Assembly (NCBI GenBank): GCA_017411665.1
Contig: JAFQPT010000284.1
Coordinates: forward strand, 1 to 8,998
Direction: 5' to 3'
DNA length: 8,998 bases
Source: Oscillospiraceae bacterium
Lineage (GTDB): Bacteria; Bacillota_A; Clostridia; Oscillospirales; Oscillospiraceae
Of the stretch, positions 1 through 6,100 are shown piece after piece. Position 1 is the stretch's first letter; each line of letters opens with the position of its first letter. The notes beneath the pieces are model-generated. The model was not told the DNA's origin. It did no database searches and saw nothing but the letters and a program-made list of their open reading frames with translations. A program made the translations under genes and the position numbers.

Positions 1-1
1 A

Positions 2-52
2 ATTGCGCACTCGGGGACTTTCGTGGGGGAAGTTTTACAAAATGGAGAGTAA
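2..52 (+). CDS. C-terminal end of an upstream gene (partial, 5' end outside window)
   Basis: Reading from base 2 gives 16 sense codons and a TAA stop at 50-52, with the peptide IAHSGTFVGEVLQNGE. The stop lies two bases before the ATG at 55, and the ribosome binding site of the next gene sits inside these last codons. This is the typical geometry of translationally coupled genes in one operon. The other two forward frames are also open over this short stretch, so the choice of frame rests on the spacing alone. The fragment is too short to assign a function. Confidence 0.4.
   Translation: MAHSGTFVGEVLQNGE
44..49 (+). promoter_or_regulatory. Ribosome binding site of the Ig-like membrane protein
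   Basis: GGAGAG lies five bases before the ATG at 55. It decides the start: the same frame is open upstream to base 1, so without this site the gene could be read as running in from outside the window. Confidence 0.6.
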
Positions 53-54
53 AA

Positions 55-2676
55 ATGAACGTTACAACAGTAACATTGAAGGTCGATTCGTATCAAACCC
101 AAAACACGGTTCTTTTTAACGGAAAAACCGTGCAGGGGCGAAACAAGACGCAGAATTGTCGGCACAAGGCAATTCTCGATTGCGTTGATGATTTTTTCGA
201 CTCGGTTTATAACGAACTAAACGATAGTTTTTATCTATGTATCTGCGGCAACCCTTTTGAGCAGGCACTTTTGCGCTTAGAAGCGAATGCACGAAAAACC
301 GTCAGCGGATTTTCGGTCGGGACGCAAAGCTTTGAATGGTCCACGACTGCACGCTTGAAATATTTGCAAGAGCGATTGGGGGCTGCCGCAAGAGAGAAGA
401 CGGTTCCTGTGTGTATTGCGGGGAATGTAAGCGTGAGCCTTCCCAATTATCCGCTGTTAAAGTTTGTAACCACCTCTGCAACGCCCAAGCTCATCGTGTC
501 TGACAGCCTGTACGAAATAAAAGGCTGGCTGGAAGACGAGGAGTGCGAGCCTGTGGCGTTCCTTGTGGGCGGCGAAAGCCAAAAGGTAAACAACACGTAT
601 ATCATCGGATGTAATGAAAACAACGTTGATGAAATGGTGCAGGCATATCTGGAAAACTGCTATATCAATCCTTGTATCAAAAAAATCCTTGCCGAAAGCG
701 GCATTGATTATGATGTTCATTCGGACCCAAAATTGATTTTGGCAACCCAGACCGAGCCGTATTTTTACATGGACGCCGAAAGCAAAGAAGTACAGCTATT
801 TTGCAAGGACCGTTTTGCGCTCGGGGTACACTCTGTTTCTTTGGATGAAAACGGAGAGGTTGTTTGTGACAGCCCTGATGACCTTGCAAAGCTTGATTGT
901 GCGGTCGACGACAAACCTGTTAGCGGCAGCGCGTCTTCGGTTGTGGTGCGGGATGCATTTGATTTCAGGCAAATCATTGCAGAGGTCGAAGGCACCTGCA
1001 AGCTTGACTTCTTTTTTGAAGACAATATTCCTCTGTTTACCGCAGTTGTTACGGTCAAAGCGCATAATTACATACATACCATTCAATCCGAAATTAAGTT
1101 TAAGGGGAAAGCGGTATCTCGGTGGAAACTTAAGACCCCTTATGACATCGTATCAACTTACGAACCCTTGGATGCTGAGGACCGCAATGACATTGTCTAT
1201 AAATCTTCCGACACCTCTGTAGCGGAAGTGCGTGACAATCAAATTGTCATTCTTGAAGATGGCACATTCACGCTCACAACCGAGACACCTCATATGAGCG
1301 TTGAACGCGTATACACGGTTGAAAACGCCGTTGTAGACTCTATGTGCTTGTGCGATTGGCCGCACGATGGAAAATTGCGAGTAGGAGCGCGATTTAAAAC
1401 AGAAGTCATCATTGCTCCGGAAGAGGCAAACTGGTCAGGCTTCGAAGTTCACATCCTCAAAGGAAGAGATTGTTTTTCCGTCTCGTATTTGCCCGACTCA
1501 TATGTGGAAATCACCGCAAAGAAAAAAGGGAGTTGTACACTTGAATTTGTTTCAAAGGACAACCCCGATGTTCGCTGTATTCACGATTTTGACATCGTGG
1601 ACGATACAACCAGAAAACCTTTGTTTTCTAAACTTGGCAAATGGTTATTTGTCCCCGCGGCTCTTATTTCCCTTGTTGTGATGGTTCCTACAAGATTTAT
1701 CGTTGCTTCTGTTTGCGTTGCAGCAATCGCGTCTTTTCTCTGCATAGTGGGTTTGATACGCAGAGAAGAAAAAGCCAAACAGACCTTGTTAATCTCGATT
1801 ATTTTGTATATTCTCTTTGTGTGCGGATGCATGGCTTTGTTTGGGGGACGCATTTTTTCCATGGATGAATTGTCGAAAACCTCGTATGAAAACCTCCTCA
1901 AAGAAGCTGAGACGCAAATCACAAAAGCGACGTTTATCGAAGATGTTTTTATGGGTGATGACGAACATTGGGAAGTGCAAGCCGATACTGTAGAATACCT
2001 TGGCTATTTCTTGCTCGTGGACGAAAAGCCCCTTTCGCTTGATAATACGTTCTCTTGCGTTTATACTGCAGACTGCGTAAATCCCAATTTGGGCGAAATC
2101 AAAACGTTTTATATTGTGGGCACCTTTTCAAATGTTCGCTCGGTATTTAAAGTAATAGCCGAATACGATGCTATGGAACTATCCCATTACCATTCATTTG
2201 CAGATGCGGCAGACGGTTTGCTTAAATACCGCGAGACGAGTTTTTCAAATACGTTTCTTGACGACAATCTATGGAGCGATTATGTGGATTCCGCAAACGA
2301 TATTTCGGCTGATGACATGGATTTTCTTATAGAGCGTTGTTTGAGCACAGCCGAGGACCCCGAGTTGGAATTCATCACCGCATATTTGTATCTGAGCGAC
2401 GACGTTCAAAAGACAACGCGTAATAATTTATACCTTTGCTTTGCAAAGGATATTGAAAAAGAAAACAGTGATGAAGTTATGACATACTACTATACTTACC
2501 GTTTGGATAACTTGATGCTATCAAAATCTGTTCTTATTTTGGATGATGTTGTTTTTGATAAGCATGCACCTGCGCTAAATATAGAAGATAGTATCGGTCG
2601 GGAACTTAGCAAGCTTATTGAACTTGTGCATCGCTATCAGCCAAGCAACAGCGAAATCTCATGCACAAGTGAGTAA
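55..2676 (+). CDS. Ig-like (BIG2-type) domain membrane protein of unknown function
   Basis: This 873-residue protein is not one I can name. Residues 1-340 form a soluble region without a recognised fold and with scattered cysteines, for example C62 and C64. Residues about 353-412 resemble a bacterial Ig-like group 2 domain: the segment YKSSDTSVAEV (382-392) followed by a DGTFTLTTET strand matches that family's pattern of SSDTSVA and a late G-T-x-T-(I/L) strand. A second beta-rich, perhaps Ig-like, unit follows at about 430-515. Three hydrophobic segments lie near 530-545, 548-568 and 577-598, with a basic RREEKAK loop between the last two. The remaining 270 residues are acidic and soluble. 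There is no N-terminal signal peptide. By the positive-inside rule the basic loop is cytoplasmic, which puts the Ig-like part inside the cell and the C-terminal domain outside. The ATG at 55 was chosen for its ribosome binding site and near contact with the preceding stop. The gene ends before a strong terminator. Coding status is very safe; function is open. Confidence 0.9.
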   Translation: MNVTTVTLKVDSYQTQNTVLFNGKTVQGRNKTQNCRHKAILDCVDDFFDSVYNELNDSFYLCICGNPFEQALLRLEANARKTVSGFSVGTQSFEWSTTARLKYLQERLGAAAREKTVPVCIAGNVSVSLPNYPLLKFVTTSATPKLIVSDSLYEIKGWLEDEECEPVAFLVGGESQKVNNTYIIGCNENNVDEMVQAYLENCYINPCIKKILAESGIDYDVHSDPKLILATQTEPYFYMDAESKEVQLFCKDRFALGVHSVSLDENGEVVCDSPDDLAKLDCAVDDKPVSGSASSVVVRDAFDFRQIIAEVEGTCKLDFFFEDNIPLFTAVVTVKAHNYIHTIQSEIKFKGKAVSRWKLKTPYDIVSTYEPLDAEDRNDIVYKSSDTSVAEVRDNQIVILEDGTFTLTTETPHMSVERVYTVENAVVDSMCLCDWPHDGKLRVGARFKTEVIIAPEEANWSGFEVHILKGRDCFSVSYLPDSYVEITAKKKGSCTLEFVSKDNPDVRCIHDFDIVDDTTRKPLFSKLGKWLFVPAALISLVVMVPTRFIVASVCVAAIASFLCIVGLIRREEKAKQTLLISIILYILFVCGCMALFGGRIFSMDELSKTSYENLLKEAETQITKATFIEDVFMGDDEHWEVQADTVEYLGYFLLVDEKPLSLDNTFSCVYTADCVNPNLGEIKTFYIVGTFSNVRSVFKVIAEYDAMELSHYHSFADAADGLLKYRETSFSNTFLDDNLWSDYVDSANDISADDMDFLIERCLSTAEDPELEFITAYLYLSDDVQKTTRNNLYLCFAKDIEKENSDEVMTYYYTYRLDNLMLSKSVLILDDVVFDKHAPALNIEDSIGRELSKLIELVHRYQPSNSEISCTSE

Positions 2677-2794
2677 CTAATGATATAGCTACGGTAGAGC
2701 ATTTTCGCAGTTATAAAAGGTTGTACAAAGCATGAAAGCAGAAGATTTTTAGCACGACGTTATATACGTCAATCAATCAAATCAAACGAATTTT
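2677..2794. other. Intergenic stretch between the membrane protein and its terminator
   Basis: I see no gene here. It holds a small inverted repeat, GACGT (2756-2760) and ACGTC (2766-2770) around a TATAT loop, and just after it an ATCA-rich run (2771-2786) of short direct repeats. Neither has a clear role. It is probably the 3' untranslated part of the upstream transcript. Confidence 0.5.
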
Positions 2795-2834
2795 AAGCAC
2801 AAAGATGCCCCAAGGGGTGTCTTTGTGCTTTTTG
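2795..2834 (+). terminator. Strong rho-independent terminator after the membrane protein gene
   Basis: The left arm (2797-2811) and right arm (2814-2828) pair over 15 base pairs. Two of the pairs are G-T wobbles, a CCCC/GGGG block closes a very small loop, and two A-T pairs extend the base. The right arm is followed by a T run (2829-2833). This should end transcription from the upstream gene, so the RHS gene needs its own promoter. The opposite strand lacks a clean T run, so a bidirectional role is less likely. Confidence 0.9.
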
Positions 2835-2861
2835 CCGTTTCAAAAACTTTTTAATTTTTCA

Positions 2862-2894
2862 TAGACGAAATATGAAAAACGACATTTATATAAC
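2862..2894 (+). promoter_or_regulatory. Candidate promoter for the RHS gene
   Basis: An AT-rich zone lies between the terminator and the leader. TAGACG (2862-2867) matches four of six bases of the usual -35 box. TATATA (2887-2892), or the overlapping TATAAC (2889-2894), could serve as -10. The spacing of 19 bases or more is longer than ideal, so the exact boxes are uncertain. The position, after a terminator and before a strong translation signal, is what supports a promoter here. Confidence 0.3.
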
Positions 2895-2921
2895 AGAGAG
2901 ATAAAAAATACAACTTTCTCG

Positions 2922-2930
2922 GGAGGTGAG
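2922..2930 (+). promoter_or_regulatory. Near-perfect Shine-Dalgarno sequence in the RHS leader
   Basis: GGAGGTGAG is almost fully complementary to the 3' end of 16S rRNA. It is placed ideally for the ATG at 2935, about 100 bases upstream of the RHS start codon, and so appears to serve a small overlapping ORF. It is a stronger match than the site directly before the RHS gene. Confidence 0.6.
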
Positions 2931-2934
2931 TCCG

Positions 2935-3186
2935 ATGGGTAGTGTGGATTGCGATGCAGCCAAGCGTTGCGGCAAGGCGTCACGCCGAGCCGCATCTACA
3001 AAACAAATCATAGAAAGGAAAAAATCAAATGAAACGATTTTTCAGACTACTCGCGACCCTTTTAAGCATCGCTCTGTTCATTTGTGCCGTGCCGCAGTCG
3101 GTTCTGGCGCAGATTGGCGACCTATTGGACGAAGAAACCGCCACCCAAACGGAGACCTCTTCTCCCGAAGTCTACGTGCTCGGTGA
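2935..3186 (+). CDS. Possible small upstream ORF overlapping the RHS start (uncertain)
   Basis: An 83-codon ORF starts at ATG 2935 behind an excellent ribosome binding site. It runs out of frame across the first 158 bases of the RHS gene and ends in TGA at 3184-3186. The first 31 codons, before the RHS start, give a very basic peptide rich in Lys, Arg and Ala, with segments such as AAKRCGKASRR and IIERKKS. The second half is likely only the shifted frame of the signal peptide region. The ORF could be a real basic peptide, a leader whose translation controls the RHS gene, or chance. The ribosome binding site is the main argument for it. An alternative GTG at 2926 lies inside that site and is less likely. 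Confidence 0.25.
   Translation: MGSVDCDAAKRCGKASRRAASTKQIIERKKSNETIFQTTRDPFKHRSVHLCRAAVGSGADWRPIGRRNRHPNGDLFSRSLRAR
2968..2994 (+). promoter_or_regulatory. Stem-loop in the RHS 5' leader
   Basis: TGCGGC (2968-2973) pairs perfectly with GCCGCA (2989-2994). Inside lie an AA/GA internal loop and a second stem, GGCG (2976-2979) with CGCC (2983-2986), closed by a TCA loop. An alternative pairing of GATGC (2953-2957) with GCATC (2992-2996) would compete for the right arm. The hairpin ends 34 bases before the RHS start codon and has no T run, so it is not a terminator. It may modulate translation or stabilise the message. I could not match it to a known riboswitch class. Confidence 0.45.
3014..3019 (+). 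promoter_or_regulatory. Ribosome binding site of the RHS gene
   Basis: AAAGGA lies nine bases before the ATG at 3029. The RHS frame has a TAG stop at 3011-3013, so the gene cannot start further upstream. The ATG also directly opens a classical signal peptide. Confidence 0.75.
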
Positions 3187-6100
3187 GGTCATCGAAAACC
3201 GCACCGAAACAACCAAAACCTTCCGCCTGTCCGATGGCAGTTTCATCGCCGCGGACTACGGAAAAACCGTCCACTACGCTGACGAAAGCGGCGCATGGAC
3301 GGATTACGACAACACTTGGCAGTTTGCCGATGCCACGGCAGACGAGGACATAGCAGGCTATGAGAACAAAGATGCCGATGTCCGCATCAAGCTGGCGAAC
3401 AACTCCAATTCCAACAACTTGCTCAAGCTGACGTTCGGCGATTACAAGGTCAGCATGCATTTGGTCGATGCCGACAAGAGCAAGGCGCTGGAGCTTTACC
3501 CCGCGATGGAGAAGCCCGAAGGCAACGACATCGACGCGGCTTCGACCTTGCGTAAGTTTTCGGCAGGCGCGATTTACAAGGACATTCTGCCCGACGTGGA
3601 CCTGGAGTACATCATCTCCGGCGGAACGGTCAAAGAAAACATCATCATCAAAGACGCTTCCGACAGCTATACATACACCTTTGAGCTCAAGCTGCACGGC
3701 TTGACTCCGTCTGTGGATACCGACGGAAACATTCTTCTGCAGGACGAAATGACGGACGAAACACAGCTCATCATTCCCGCAGGCTACATGTACGACGCAA
3801 ACGGCGCGTACTCCGACGCTGTCACGTACAACATCACGCATCAAAACGGCAAGAAATACACCCTGACCGTAACGGTCGACGCCGACTGGGTCAACGCCGA
3901 TGAACGTGCCTTCCCCGTAACGGTTGACCCGACGGTAGAAATTGGTGATGCCTCCGACGACAATGTAGACGATGCGTATGTTCGTCAAAGTACACCCACC
4001 ACATCATACGCTTCGTCCAACGACCTCTATATCGGATACAGCTCCACTAAGCAATTGACGCGCGCATACATCAAACCCAATACTTTGCCACCCATCCCCG
4101 ACTCCGCTGTCATCGTTGATGCAAAAGTGCGCCTTTTCCGCCATTCCGAATCAGACTTGAATGACACATATAGCGGAACCGCCAATGAATTACTTTTAGC
4201 AGCGCGAAAAGTAACATCGTCGTGGACAGCAAGTAGCTTGACATGGAATAATCAACCTACGGTCAGCAGTACGATTTTGGACTATAACACAATAGAAAGA
4301 AACTCTGACGGAAACTACTACAACTGGGATATCACATCAGTCATGCAGGAGTGGTATAGCAGTAACGTTTATTACGGTATCGCCATCTATCCGGTTACAG
4401 AATATGCAGGCGACGGAAACTATGCAGAAGCAGGTTTCTATGCAACCAATTATAACGGCATTCTTCGAGACAGCACTCGTCCCGTCTTTAATATCCACTA
4501 CCGCGATACAAAAGGCCTGGAGAGCATCTGGACCTACTCATCCCATAGCGTAGGAAGCGCAGGAACGGGCTATGTCAACGGATTTAACGGCAACCTCGTG
4601 TTTGTGCACGACGACATGACGACGCAAGGCTCGATTCTTCCCATCACGGTCAGCCATGTGTATAACAGTTTCATGGCAGGAAAAGAGTTTACAGCGAATT
4701 CTGCAGATGTAAATGCACCCATCACCACCAATAACGTAAGCATGTTTGTGGGCAAAGGATGGAAACTCAGTGTTCAAGAAACAATTGTGCCTGTTATAAT
4801 TCCCGATAACGGCCTCATTCTTGAGGATACATGGTATGTCTACAATGACTCTGATGGAACAGAGCACTATTTCTATCGTAAGTCAACTATGCCTACGGGG
4901 GAATACTACAGCGAAGACGGAAACGGATTGAAATTGAATGTCATCTCTTCCGATACCATCACGATGCTGGACGACTACGGCAATCGCAAATTCTTCTCAA
5001 ATGGCGTATTGCGAAGCATAACCGATGTATACGGAAATGTCAAAACCTTTTCTTACTCTGCCAACCGTTTACTTTCTATACAATACAAACCGACGGGCGA
5101 AACGAGCTACACTCAACAACTGAGCTTCGGATACAACACCTCGGGAACGCTCAAGCAGATTGTTAACGCATATAACGACGATGAAAAGATTACGTTCGAA
5201 TATTCGACTGCTTACAACGGAACCGTCTTGTCAAGTGATTCGAGTGGCTATTTGCGTAGAATCATCTATCATAATGACACCACCCAATATATCCTCGCGG
5301 AATACACCTACAATTCCGACGGGACACTAAAGACAGCCAAAGATTGCGACACGGGATATACCGTCGAATATTCTTACTCCAACTATTCAGGGAGCAAGCG
5401 TGTTTCCTTGGTGACTGAAAAAGTAGGGACTACCACGGGACAGAAAATCGGTTTTAGTTATCAAACGCACCGCTTTGATGTCCAAACCAGCGGCTTAGAC
5501 GACGTATATAACACAAGCGACGACATTATCACAACCGTAATGTTTGACCACTTTGGTAGAGCGGTGTGCTCTTATAGCACGGACCGCAATGCAAACATTG
5601 TACACGGAACATCTTATGCCGAATACACCGACCACCTTCTCGGTTCTAAGAGCAACAACAAGGTCGAGGTAGAGGCTTTAAAAGGCATCACGAACGAAAA
5701 CCTTATTGCAAACGGTAGCTTTGAATCCGCGGGATGGACATCCGCAAGAAGCGGAACGAATTATTCATACGCGAGGAGCACTGCATCTCCTTTTAGCGGG
5801 CTCTATTCCTATAAGCTTGCTTCGATTGCCGGTGGGACTGGTTATGTGCAAATTTCGCAAACCGTATCTGTTCCAACGGCAGGAACTTATACCCTGTCCG
5901 CTTATGTCAAAACAATTATGGTTTCGGCTTCCGCATCCGGCGGTGCATATTTGAGTCTTGATGGGACAGAAAGCGAGTATATTAGCGGCACTACAAATAC
6001 AGATGTCCAAAACGGATGGCGTCGCATTCACGTAACAAAAACATTTACCACGGCTGGAAACTATACAGTTCGTCTCCGATTTGCAAACGCCAACGGCATG

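Noticed and set aside
2730..2751. Tiny ORF starting ATGAAAGCAGAAG
   Set aside because: It codes only six residues before TAG and lies in the 3' untranslated region ahead of the terminator.
2905..3010. Known riboswitch (cyclic di-GMP, ZTP, cobalamin and others were considered for the RHS leader)
   Set aside because: The conserved core sequences of these classes, as I remember them, are not present. Only a generic hairpin can be supported.
3122..3988. Long open frame on the minus strand (288 codons)
   Set aside because: It lies wholly inside the N-terminal RHS coding region, which has clear homology features on the + strand. The frame is open because of codon bias, and the antisense peptide has no recognisable domain.
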